Positions 25,201 to 33,107 of a stretch of 33,262 nucleotides of DNA are shown one piece after another. The notes below the pieces were generated by a model. It had not been told where the DNA came from, searched no databases, and was given only the letters and a program-made list of their open reading frames with translations. Source of the DNA: a candidate division WOR-3 bacterium. Its GTDB lineage: Bacteria; Hydrothermota; Tepidihabitantia; SM23-42; JAOAFX01. The position numbers were made by a program, and so were the translations under genes. The stretch lies in contig JBDRVV010000027.1 of the NCBI GenBank assembly GCA_039802005.1, positions 1-33,262 of the forward strand. The letters run 5' to 3'. Position 1 is the first letter of the stretch. Every line of letters starts with the position of its first letter.

Positions 25201-26213
25201 CTACGGAATCTTCCCTGTTTACCTTTTAATGCATCAGCAAGTGATTTTAATGGTCTGTTGCCTCTACCTTTAATCGGTCTTGTCCGTCTTGAGTTATCCA
25301 GAAGTGCATCAACTGCATCCTGTAGCATCCTTTTTTCATTGCGGACAATCACCTCGGGTGTTTTAATTCCTGAAAGCAACTGTTTAACACGATTATTTCT
25401 GGTAATTACTCTTTTGTAAAGATCATTTAGATCACTGGTAGCATATCTACCACCTTCAAGTGCTACCAAAGGCCTCAAGTCTGGCGGAATTACAGGAATT
25501 CTCGTTAACATCATCCATTCCGGACGGTTCCCAGAAAATCTCAATGCCTCTACTAATTTTAATTTATTCAATAGTTTAATCTTTCTGGCTTCAAGCGTTT
25601 CCTTTTCAAGTTTAGTCCTGAGATCTGTGGCAAGATTCTCTAATTCTATCTCTTTTAGCAAGTCATAAATCGGCTGTCCACCGGTATCTGCCCTGAAGCC
25701 CTCATAATTTTTTGCTTTCGCTTCTTGATACTCTTCTTCATTGAGAATTCGTCCTTTTGGATATGGTGAATTACCGGGTTCTACAACTATATAATCTTCA
25801 TAATTTAATATTCTTTCCAACTGGTTTATTGTTAGGTCTAAAAGTAAACCAATTTTACTGGGTGGAATCTTGTAAAAGAAAATATGGGCAACAGGAACCG
25901 CAAGATCAATATGCCCCATTCTTTCTCTGCGGACCGATGCTGGTTGGACTTCTACACCACATCGGTCACAGACAGTGCCCCGGTACTTTGCCTTTTTATA
26001 TTTCCCACAGGCGCATTCAAAATCCTTTACCGGCCCGAATATTTTTTCACAGAATAATCCATCCTTTTCTGGTCTTTGGGTTCTATAGTTTATCGTATCA
26101 GCCCTCGTGACTTCACCTTTTGACCAAGATAGAATCGCCTCAGGCGAAGCAAGACTTAACTTTATTCCATTGAAATCTGAAAAATCAAATACCTCCGGAG
26201 GATTATGTTTCAT
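22278..26213 (-). CDS. rpoC: RNA polymerase beta-prime subunit, with premature stop
   Basis: 1311 residues to the TAA; 1356 would be expected with the tail. Domains are canonical: N-terminal zinc site C67/C69 and C82/C85; the clamp; the catalytic NADFDGD (about 455-461, Mg-binding aspartates); bridge helix and trigger loop with [21 protein letters not shown]; second zinc site near [13 protein letters not shown]; switch region [20 protein letters not shown]. The readable frame then ends VLADASV-stop where homologues continue into GK and the conserved tail. The catalytic motif continues DGDTM instead of DGDQM. ATG 26213 is preferred (upstream start 26234) because AAGGAGGAG lies 6 nt before it. 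It overlaps rpoB by 11 nt. Confidence 0.93.
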   Translation of the reverse strand: [1311 protein letters not shown]

Positions 26214-29200
26214 TAGACTCCTCCTTTTTTTCAAAACTTACATTGAGACAGAGTCCCTGTAATTCTTTCAACAATACATTAAAAGATGCAGGCGCTCGTG
26301 GTTTTGGAGGATTTTTACCACGAATTAGTGCTTCATACATCGAAGCCCTTCCATCTACATCATCTGATTTCACGGTCAGCATTTCTTGGAGTGTGTATGC
26401 TGCACCATATGCCTCAAGTGCCCACACTTCCATTTCACCAAGTCTTTGACCACCGAATTGTGCTTTTCCACCTAAGGGTTGCTGGGTGATGAGCGAATAT
26501 GGTCCACTGGAACGGGCATGCATTTTTTCATCCACCATATGAATCAACTTTAACATATACATATATCCGACGGTAACTTCAGAATCAAATGGGAGCCCGG
26601 TCCGTCCATCATATAGAGTAACCTGTCCAGATTCAGGTAGTCCAGCCTCTTTTAATTTTTCTTTAATCTCCCCAACCGTGGCACCATTGAAGACTGGTGA
26701 AAGGGCATAAAATTTTATTTTATCTGCTGCCCAGCCCAGATGGGTTTCAAGAATCTGTCCGACATTCATTCTTGAAGGAACACCAAGGGGATTTAAAACG
26801 ATGTCAATTGGAGTGCCATCAGCAAGATATGGCATATCTTCTTCAGGAACTATTTTTGCAACGACACCCTTATTCCCATGTCTCCCGGCCATTTTATCGC
26901 CCACCGAAATTTTTCTTTTCTGGGCAATATACACTTTTACTACTTTTAAAACCCCATAAGGTAGTTCGTCTCCACGTAACAATTTATCCTTTTCTATTTT
27001 TTCGTCGGCTTTGAGTTGCTGTAAAGTTTCTTCATATTCCTTCATTATTTTTGTAATTTTTTCGTGCAATTTTTCGTTATCAACAAATTTTTCATCGGCA
27101 GTAATTTTTTCAGTGGTTAGATTGGTGAAAAATTCGTCATCAAATTTTTGTCCTTTCTTTAGAAGGACTCTTTCTTTGTCATCGCGGATAGTTGATGCGG
27201 CAATTTCTTCTTTTAATAACTGCTTTAATACTTCATTACGAGTGCTAATAATCTCATTGTGTGCCTGGGTAAATTCCTGTTTGATTTTTTTCTCGCGTTC
27301 ATCCATTACTGCTTTTGCCAGAGGATCAGTCGTTCGGCGCGTTAAAACACGCACATCAATGACAACACCCTCAACACCGGGTTCAACTCGAAGTGATGTA
27401 TCGCGGACATTTGTTGATTTTTCTACGAAGATAGCTCTCATCAGGCGCTCTTCGGGTGTTAGTTCACTTTCTCCTTTTGGCGTTATCTTCCCCACAAGTA
27501 TGTCATCAGGTCCAACTTCGGCACCAATGCGCACTATGCCAAATTGATCCAGATCTTTACACATAGATTCAGGGATACCCGGGATATCTCTCGTAATTTC
27601 CTCGGGACCCAATTTTGTCTCTCTCACTTCGCAATCAAACTCAAGAATATGGATGGATGTAAAAGTGTCATCTTTCAATAGTCTCTCACTTACTACAATC
27701 GCATCCTCAAAATTATAACCAAGGTATGGTAGAAAGGCTACGAGTACATTTTTGCCAAGTGCAAGTACACCTTCTTTTGTGGCATAACCATCAGCAAGGA
27801 TTTGACCTTTTTTAATCGTATCGCCAATATGTACTAAAGGACGTTGATGAATGCAGGTATTTTGATTGGAACGGATAAATTTGGAAAGATGATATTTTAT
27901 TTTTCTACCTTTATTATTTTTTACGACAATTTGATTTGCATCTACATAATCTACAATTCCATCATCATCGGCAATGAGTATCGTCCCTGAGTCCCTGGCG
28001 ACTTTGCTTTCCATTCCAGTTTGAACAAGTGGTATATCAGGATTTATTAAGGGTACCGCCTGCCTTTGCATATTTGAACCCATCAAGGCTCTATCTGCAT
28101 CGTCGTGCTCTAAGAAGGGTATTAATGAAGCAGTTGGACTGAATACCTGTTCAGGTGAGACATCCATATAGTCCACTTCTTCAGGTGGGACCATAGGAAA
28201 TTCTCCTTTCCGGCGGCAGAGAACACGGTCGGTTAAAATCCTACCATTTTTATCCACGGGTGTATTTGCCTGGGCAATTGTATACTTATCTTCTTCATCC
28301 GCCCGTAAATAGACAAATTTGTTCTTAACGACCCCATTTTTTACTTCCCAGTATGGTGTAACAATAAATCCGTATTCATCTATACGGGCGTAACTGGATA
28401 AACTTGAAATCAAGCCAATATTGGGACCTTCGGGTGTCTCTATGGGACAAATACGACCGTAGTGTGAATAATGAACATCACGGACTTCAAAGCCTGCAGT
28501 CTGTCTGGTGAGCCCGCCTTGACCCAATGATGAGATACGACGCTTGTGCGTCATTTCTGATATTGGGTTTGTCTGCTCCATGAATTGTGATAACTGGGAT
28601 GTTGTAAAAAATTTCATTAATATATTAGATACAAGATGGGGATTGATAAGGTCCTGGGGTGAGAGGTCCTTTTCTTCCATTAAAGACGCCTTCTCTTTTA
28701 TACTCTGAATAAGTTGGGTTATTGCCTGTTTGAATTGAGTTTCCAATAGCTCGCCAACCCTTCTTACGCGTCTATTACCGAGATGGTCGATGTCATCGGG
28801 TTCAAATTCTTTATTGGCAAATCTTAACAATTCCTTCAACACCTTAATCAAATCGTCTTTTGTAAAGTTTGTATTGGTCAACTCTTTTTTAATATCCAGT
28901 CGCTGGTTAATCTTAAAACGACCAACCTCGCCAAGGTCAAAATAATTCTTGTTAAAAAGGAGATCATTTATGTAATTTATCGCAAATTCCGGAGTCGGTG
29001 GCGGAATAGATCTTAACAGCGAATAAATTTTTCTTGCGGCGTCCTCTACATTTGTTATTTTCTCCGGGTCTTTTTTAATCGTATTTGCCAGAATTGAGAC
29101 ACCGGCATCATGAGCGTCTACGATCTTTACCTTTTTAATAGAATTGCTTTTAAGTATGTCGTAATGTGTTTCGTCTATGAGGTCAAGGACCTCCAGTTGA

Positions 29201-29871
29201 ACATTATCAAACTCAAATTTTTCTGCAAGAAAACAATTCTTTGCTTCGTCTAAATCTATGACTTTTGTTGGGTAAAAGAGGCTCACTATATCTTCATTTT
29301 TTATATAACCCAGACTTTTTAAAAATAGTGTTCCGGATATTCTTTTCTTTCGATCGAGGATAGCCCACAATATATTTTGTGGGTCAACAATAAATTCTAT
29401 CCATTGTCCATGATAAGGAATCACCATCGCGGAATAGTTATCGCTCTCCTCACTAAAATATACGCCAGGCGAGCGGTGAATTTGATTTACAATAACCCTT
29501 TCTACACCATTAATAATAAAAGTTCCTCTGTGCGTCATCAATGGTAGGTCACATAGATATATTTCCTGTTCTACAATCGAACGAAGGACATTTTCTTCTT
29601 TAGACAACAGCTGGAAACTAACCCTCAATGGTAGAGAGTATGTAACCCCTTTCTCAATAGCTTCCTGAACTGAATATTTAGGAGAGCCGAGGCGGTGGCC
29701 AATATATCGCAATTCGTATTTATTGTGAATTCCACTTACAGGAAAAGCCTCGTTGAATATTCTATCTAAAGCATGATCACGAAATTTTTTGAACGATTCA
29801 GTTTGAATCTCAAGAAGATGGGGCATTTCAAAAACAACCTTATTTTTTGAAAAATCAAGTATATTATTCAT
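26203..29871 (-). CDS. rpoB: RNA polymerase beta subunit
   Basis: A 1222-residue core subunit. It has the protrusion/lobe opening (FEMPHLLEIQTESFKKF), the rifampicin-pocket region SQLSQFMEQTNPISEMTHKRR followed by ISSLGQGGLTRQ, the fork-loop IETPEGPNIGLI, KGESELTPEERLM, and GDKMAGRHGNKGVVAKI. The C-terminal GGKAQFGGQRLGEMEVWALEAYGA leads to SDDVDGR, which packs against beta-prime. The rifampicin-pocket Asp516 (E. coli numbering) is Glu here; His526 and Ser531 are kept. It starts 3 nt after AGGAGG and carries the rpoC ribosome binding site near its end. Transcribed with rplL upstream and rpoC downstream. Confidence 0.97.
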   Translation of the reverse strand: MNNILDFSKNKVVFEMPHLLEIQTESFKKFRDHALDRIFNEAFPVSGIHNKYELRYIGHRLGSPKYSVQEAIEKGVTYSLPLRVSFQLLSKEENVLRSIVEQEIYLCDLPLMTHRGTFIINGVERVIVNQIHRSPGVYFSEESDNYSAMVIPYHGQWIEFIVDPQNILWAILDRKKRISGTLFLKSLGYIKNEDIVSLFYPTKVIDLDEAKNCFLAEKFEFDNVQLEVLDLIDETHYDILKSNSIKKVKIVDAHDAGVSILANTIKKDPEKITNVEDAARKIYSLLRSIPPPTPEFAINYINDLLFNKNYFDLGEVGRFKINQRLDIKKELTNTNFTKDDLIKVLKELLRFANKEFEPDDIDHLGNRRVRRVGELLETQFKQAITQLIQSIKEKASLMEEKDLSPQDLINPHLVSNILMKFFTTSQLSQFMEQTNPISEMTHKRRISSLGQGGLTRQTAGFEVRDVHYSHYGRICPIETPEGPNIGLISSLSSYARIDEYGFIVTPYWEVKNGVVKNKFVYLRADEEDKYTIAQANTPVDKNGRILTDRVLCRRKGEFPMVPPEEVDYMDVSPEQVFSPTASLIPFLEHDDADRALMGSNMQRQAVPLINPDIPLVQTGMESKVARDSGTILIADDDGIVDYVDANQIVVKNNKGRKIKYHLSKFIRSNQNTCIHQRPLVHIGDTIKKGQILADGYATKEGVLALGKNVLVAFLPYLGYNFEDAIVVSERLLKDDTFTSIHILEFDCEVRETKLGPEEITRDIPGIPESMCKDLDQFGIVRIGAEVGPDDILVGKITPKGESELTPEERLMRAIFVEKSTNVRDTSLRVEPGVEGVVIDVRVLTRRTTDPLAKAVMDEREKKIKQEFTQAHNEIISTRNEVLKQLLKEEIAASTIRDDKERVLLKKGQKFDDEFFTNLTTEKITADEKFVDNEKLHEKITKIMKEYEETLQQLKADEKIEKDKLLRGDELPYGVLKVVKVYIAQKRKISVGDKMAGRHGNKGVVAKIVPEEDMPYLADGTPIDIVLNPLGVPSRMNVGQILETHLGWAADKIKFYALSPVFNGATVGEIKEKLKEAGLPESGQVTLYDGRTGLPFDSEVTVGYMYMLKLIHMVDEKMHARSSGPYSLITQQPLGGKAQFGGQRLGEMEVWALEAYGAAYTLQEMLTVKSDDVDGRASMYEALIRGKNPPKPRAPASFNVLLKELQGLCLNVSFEKKEESNET

Positions 29872-29897
29872 ATGCCTCCTATTTATTAAACAGGCAT

Positions 29898-29941
29898 TTG
29901 GGTCGGGATGCTGGAAATTCCAGACTCAAATCCCAACCCAA
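29898..29941 (-). promoter_or_regulatory. Large two-part hairpin between rplL and rpoB
   Basis: In the minus-strand transcript, an outer 12-bp stem (29941-29930 with 29909-29898, one G-U pair) encloses an inner self-complementary CTGGAATTTCCAG (29923-29911). There is no T-run after it, so it is not a full terminator. In E. coli this same gap holds an RNase III processing site and an attenuator that lower rpoBC relative to ribosomal-protein output. A similar role is inferred here. A further weak stem (29888-29894 with 29878-29883) overlaps the first bases of the rpoB ribosome binding site. Confidence 0.7.
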
Positions 29942-29950
29942 TAACCATTA

Positions 29951-30349
29951 TTATTTTACTTCAACTGTTGCCCCGACTTCTTCAAGTTTGGTTTTGAAAT
30001 TTTGTGCCTCTTCTTTTGTGGCTCCTTCTTTTATTACTTTTGGTGGGTTGTCAACGAGGTCTTTAGCCTCTTTCAGCCCTAAACCAGTGAGTTCTCTCAG
30101 GACTTTTAGAACCTGTATTTTCTTATCACCACTGGCGGTTAATGTCACTGTAAATTCGCTCTTTTCTTCGGTTGCTGCTTTTGCTGGTTCAGCACCAGCG
30201 GCTGGCTGGGCAACTACTTGAACTGGTGCAGAAGCAGTAACACCAAACTTTTCTTGGAGCGATTTTACAAGTTCTGAGAGTTCAAGAACAGTAAGGTTGC
30301 TTATATCTTCAACCAATTCAGCAACGCTTCTTTTGGTTTTTGTTGTCAT
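29951..30349 (-). CDS. rplL: 50S ribosomal protein L7/L12
   Basis: 132 residues. An N-terminal dimerisation helix region ([22 protein letters not shown]), an Ala/Pro-rich hinge (about 39-60), and the C-terminal factor-binding domain with [38 protein letters not shown] and a final strand VGATVEVK. It forms the mobile stalk that recruits and activates translational GTPases. The start follows AAGGGGG. It lies 15 nt after rplJ, the usual order. Confidence 0.97.
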   Translation of the reverse strand: MTTKTKRSVAELVEDISNLTVLELSELVKSLQEKFGVTASAPVQVVAQPAAGAEPAKAATEEKSEFTVTLTASGDKKIQVLKVLRELTGLGLKEAKDLVDNPPKVIKEGATKEEAQNFKTKLEEVGATVEVK

Positions 30350-30364
30350 TTCTTACCCCCTTAT

Positions 30365-30874
30365 TTAACTATTAATTTTATTTTTAATTCCATCAACTGT
30401 AAAAACTAAATTTTGTATAACACTATTTAATGTATTAACAAGATTGCCGAGTATATTAAGAGAACCAACAACGGATTGCAAAAGAACAAGTTTTGATGGT
30501 ATTTTTGCTAGCTCGGCAACTCCACCTGCGTCATAAACATTTCCTTCAACAAAAGCGCCTTTAATTTTTAATCCCTGAATATTCTTAAGAATCTTGGTTG
30601 GCACAAGAGGATCATCATAAGCGATTGCTATGCCTATTGGTCCATAAAATATTTTCTTTATTGAATCAATTTCATAGCCTAAATTTTTCAATGCCAAGAG
30701 TCCCAGGGTATTTTTGACTACGAGATAATTGCATTGATTTTTTTTCAATTCCCGTCGTAAATTTTCCAATTGCTGCACATTTAATCCTGTGAACTCAGTG
30801 AAATAAAATGCCTTTCCATTCTTCATGATCTCTGTGCTCTTTTTTAAGGTTTCAATGTTTTTTTGCGAGGGCAT
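30365..30874 (-). CDS. rplJ: 50S ribosomal protein L10
   Basis: 169 residues. The N-terminal rRNA-binding domain (FYFTEFTGLNVQQLENLRRELK, then NYLVVKNTLGLLAL) and GPIGIAIAYDDPLVPTKIL are typical of L10. The C-terminal helix (SVVGSLNILGNLVNTLNSVIQ and beyond) binds L7/L12 dimers to form the stalk base. It starts at ATG 30874, 5 nt after GGAGG. The 34-nt gap upstream is too short for the long L10 leader known from E. coli, so autoregulation, if present, must work elsewhere. Confidence 0.96.
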   Translation of the reverse strand: MPSQKNIETLKKSTEIMKNGKAFYFTEFTGLNVQQLENLRRELKKNQCNYLVVKNTLGLLALKNLGYEIDSIKKIFYGPIGIAIAYDDPLVPTKILKNIQGLKIKGAFVEGNVYDAGGVAELAKIPSKLVLLQSVVGSLNILGNLVNTLNSVIQNLVFTVDGIKNKINS

Positions 30875-30892
30875 TCATTCCTCCCATTTGAA

Positions 30893-30908
30893 AGTTATAT
30901 TTATAACT
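30893..30908. repeat. Perfect 7-bp inverted repeat between rplA and rplJ
   Basis: AGTTATA and TATAACT flank a 2-nt centre, filling half of the 34-nt gap just after the rplA stop codon. It could be a small mRNA hairpin or a protein-binding palindrome. Being AT-rich and short, it may also be chance. Confidence 0.4.
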
Positions 30909-31607
30909 CTATTTTGACTTTAGAAAATCTTTTTCATTTAATTTAATACCAGGTCCAAAAGTAGAGGAGAGTGTAATAGATTTTATGAATTGACCTTTAA
31001 CGGTAGACGGTTTAGCAGCAATGAGGTCCTGTATAAATGTCTGGATATTAGCTTCGAGATGCTCAACCGGAAAAGATACTTTGCCTACCAGGGCATGAAC
31101 ACAACCACCCTTGTCAGTTTTAAATTCAATTTTGCCTTTTTTCAATGCCTTCACCTGATTACCAACCTCAAATGTAACGGTGCCGGTTTTTGGGGATGGC
31201 ATTAAACCCTTGGGACCGAGGATTTTACCCAGTTTTCCAACTTCAGACATTGCGTCAGGCGTTGCTATAACATTGTCAAAATCAATCCACCCTGATTTTA
31301 TTTTTTCTATATATTCTTCAAAACCAACATAGTCAGCACCCGCGTCCTTTGCTTCTTTTTCCTTTTCACCCTTGGTAAGAACGAGTATTTTTTTTGTTTT
31401 TCCTGTGCCATAGGGTAGATCTGAAGTACCACGAACCATCTGGTCCTGTTTCTTTATGTTAATATTTAACTTGACTGCGATATCCACAGACTCATTACAT
31501 TTCGCGTTAGCAATGCTCTTTAAAGTTTCAATAGCTTCCTTTAAAGAATATTTCTTATTTTTATCAATTTTGGATAATGCTTCATTATAACGTTTTGATC
31601 TCTTCAT
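30909..31607 (-). CDS. rplA: 50S ribosomal protein L1
   Basis: 232 residues, the usual bacterial length. [10 protein letters not shown] opens the protein, followed by [48 protein letters not shown] with the RNA-binding loop, [12 protein letters not shown] and [10 protein letters not shown] at the end. L1 forms the mobile stalk beside the E site and can repress its own mRNA in many bacteria. ATGA overlap with rplK. There is almost no leader upstream of rplK, so a separate L1 operator is not obvious. Confidence 0.97.
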   Translation of the reverse strand: MKRSKRYNEALSKIDKNKKYSLKEAIETLKSIANAKCNESVDIAVKLNINIKKQDQMVRGTSDLPYGTGKTKKILVLTKGEKEKEAKDAGADYVGFEEYIEKIKSGWIDFDNVIATPDAMSEVGKLGKILGPKGLMPSPKTGTVTFEVGNQVKALKKGKIEFKTDKGGCVHALVGKVSFPVEHLEANIQTFIQDLIAAKPSTVKGQFIKSITLSSTFGPGIKLNEKDFLKSK

Positions 31608-32032
31608 TCCTGCTCCACAATTATACCCATATTTCTTGCCGTTCCTTCAATTATTTTTATTGCCTTTTCAAGACTATCGCAATTGAGATCTTTCATCTTA
31701 CGCTGAGCGATCTCCTCAAGTTGTTTTTTTGTGATTTTTCCAACTTTTTCGCGATTTGGCTGGGCAGAGCCTTTAGCAATGCCTGCGGCCTGTTTTAAAA
31801 GAATTGAGGCGGGCGGGCTTTTTAAGACATAAGTGAAGGAACGGTCGTTATAGATAGTAACTACTGCCGGTATGACAAGTCCTGTAAGGTTTTTAGTCTC
31901 AGCATTGAATGCCTTACAGAACTCCATTATATTAACCCCGTGCTGACCCAATGCCGGTCCCACCGGTGGTGCCGGTGTAGCACTTCCTCCTGGAATTTGT
32001 AATTTAACAACGGCAACGACTTTCTTCGCCAT
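31604..32032 (-). CDS. rplK: 50S ribosomal protein L11
   Basis: 142 residues, the standard length. [30 protein letters not shown] is read in order near the N-terminus and contains the Pro-rich flexible hinge; the C-terminal rRNA-binding domain ends [13 protein letters not shown]11 binds the GTPase-associated centre and is needed for stringent-response sensing by RelA. It lies 10 nt after nusG and overlaps rplA by ATGA. Confidence 0.97.
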   Translation of the reverse strand: MAKKVVAVVKLQIPGGSATPAPPVGPALGQHGVNIMEFCKAFNAETKNLTGLVIPAVVTIYNDRSFTYVLKSPPASILLKQAAGIAKGSAQPNREKVGKITKKQLEEIAQRKMKDLNCDSLEKAIKIIEGTARNMGIIVEQE

Positions 32033-32042
32033 AAAACTCCTT

Positions 32043-32567
32043 TCAGAAACTCTTCAATTGGTGAAAACCGAGTTCAATTGGTGTTGGTCTTCCGAATATC
32101 ACCACCATCACCTTCACCTTTTCTCTTTCAGGATAAATTTCTTCTACGGTGCCGACGAAATCAGTAAAAGGTCCATCTATGACAGTAACCCGTTCTCCTT
32201 TTGTAAAAGGTATTTTTGTAACAATTTTTTTCTTGGATTCTTCAACCTGTGCTAAAAGTGCATTAACTTCATCTTCTCCCAGGGGTATCGGTTTATTTCT
32301 TGTGCCCAGAAAATGGGTAACTCCAGGTACAGAGTTCACAAGTTTTAAAGCCTCGTTCGTTGGTTCCATTTCAATAACAATATAACCAGGATAAAGCCTT
32401 CTTTCTTCCATTACTTTCTTCCCTTTTTTTATTTTAATAAGGTTTTCAACCGGAATAATGATTTTTCCAAAATTATTTTCCATTCCCTGCTCTTTTATTA
32501 CCCTTTCCAGTATTTTTTTTACCTTTTGTTCGTGCCCAGTTAATGTGTGTACAACATACCAGTTCAT
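32043..32567 (-). CDS. nusG: Transcription elongation factor NusG
   Basis: 174 residues. The NGN domain opens [20 protein letters not shown] and includes [14 protein letters not shown] and [21 protein letters not shown] domain closes the protein ([23 protein letters not shown]). NusG binds the beta-prime clamp and links transcription with Rho or the ribosome. ATG 32567 gives the universal MNWYVVHT start. A TTG 21 nt upstream lies inside secE and is less likely. No clear ribosome binding site is present; translation is probably coupled to secE, 7 nt upstream. Confidence 0.96.
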   Translation of the reverse strand: MNWYVVHTLTGHEQKVKKILERVIKEQGMENNFGKIIIPVENLIKIKKGKKVMEERRLYPGYIVIEMEPTNEALKLVNSVPGVTHFLGTRNKPIPLGEDEVNALLAQVEESKKKIVTKIPFTKGERVTVIDGPFTDFVGTVEEIYPEREKVKVMVVIFGRPTPIELGFHQLKSF

Positions 32568-32574
32568 ATTATTA

Positions 32575-32760
32575 TTATCTAATGACAATACCTAACAATG
32601 CCGTAAAAATACGGTCCAGAACGAATATAATCAAAGCCACAAATATTGATACAATAATAACAATGACCGTTGAACTAACAAGTTCGTTCTTCGTTGGCCA
32701 GGAGACCCTTCTCATTTCTAAATAAACACCTTTTATATAATCAATTATTTTTTTAATCAC
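32575..32760 (-). CDS. secE: Preprotein translocase subunit SecE
   Basis: A 61-residue single-span SecE of the short type. The amphipathic helix IIDYIKGVYLEMRRVSWPTKNE carries the conserved RVSWPTK hinge and is followed by one transmembrane helix (about 32-54). It clamps SecY in the membrane. The start codon is GTG with only an A-rich AAAGAAAA upstream. It lies between tRNA-Trp and nusG, its usual neighbour. Confidence 0.94.
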   Translation of the reverse strand: MIKKIIDYIKGVYLEMRRVSWPTKNELVSSTVIVIIVSIFVALIIFVLDRIFTALLGIVIR

Positions 32761-32773
32761 TTTTTTCTTTATC

Positions 32774-32846
32774 CAGGCCTGGAGGGATTTGAACCCCCAA
32801 CCCTCCGGTTTGGAGCCGGATGCTCTGCCGTTAGAGCTACAGGCCT
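32774..32846 (-). tRNA. trnW: tRNA-Trp (CCA anticodon)
   Basis: A 73-nt cloverleaf. Acceptor AGGCCTG pairs with CAGGCCT, with discriminator G. The anticodon stem CCGG and loop CTCCAAA give anticodon CCA for UGG. The T-stem GGGGG/CCCTC has one G-U pair around TTCAAAT. The 3' CCA is not encoded, so it is added after transcription. It sits between rpmG and secE, a placement shared by many bacteria, and is probably cut from the operon transcript. Confidence 0.96.
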
Positions 32847-32864
32847 AAACATTATAAATACCAA

Positions 32865-32911
32865 AAAGTCCAAAGTACCTAAATACCTAAAGATAAAATC
32901 AATAGGACTTT
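32865..32911. repeat. Short direct and inverted repeats between tRNA-Trp and rpmG
   Basis: AAAGTCC (32865-32871) is repeated inverted as GGACTTT (32905-32911). Between them lies a perfect tandem 8-mer, TACCTAAA twice (32876-32891). The inverted pair is 7 bp with a 33-nt loop and no T-run, so it is not a standard terminator. It might help fold or process the rpmG-tRNA spacer. Confidence 0.4.
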
Positions 32912-32943
32912 AAGGTATATCAGATTATCAGAATCTCGCGGAA

Positions 32944-33090
32944 TCACTTTACTTCCTTGTGCAGCGTGTGCTTCCGGCAGAATTTACAGTATTTTTTAAT
33001 CTCTAACCGCGACTGTTTTTTCTTATCCTTAGTCGTTGTATAATTTCTATTATTACAATTCGTGCAGGCAAGGCTGATGATCACTCTCAT
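32944..33090 (-). CDS. rpmG: 50S ribosomal protein L33, zinc-binding type
   Basis: 48 residues. [12 protein letters not shown] opens the protein, [20 protein letters not shown] follows, and it ends [13 protein letters not shown]. Four cysteines, C9, C12, C35 and C38, form the two CxxC knuckles of the zinc-containing (C+) L33 form. L33 sits near the E site of the large subunit. The AAAAGGG before the ATG is a modest ribosome binding site. It lies 17 nt after tuf and upstream of tRNA-Trp. Confidence 0.95.
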   Translation of the reverse strand: MRVIISLACTNCNNRNYTTTKDKKKQSRLEIKKYCKFCRKHTLHKEVK

Positions 33091-33107
33091 ATTATCCCTT
33101 TTGTTTT

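Noticed and set aside
32851-32856. TATAAT on the minus strand just before tRNA-Trp
   Set aside because: No -35 element at a proper distance, and the start point would fall at the tRNA 5' end. Cotranscription with rpmG is simpler.
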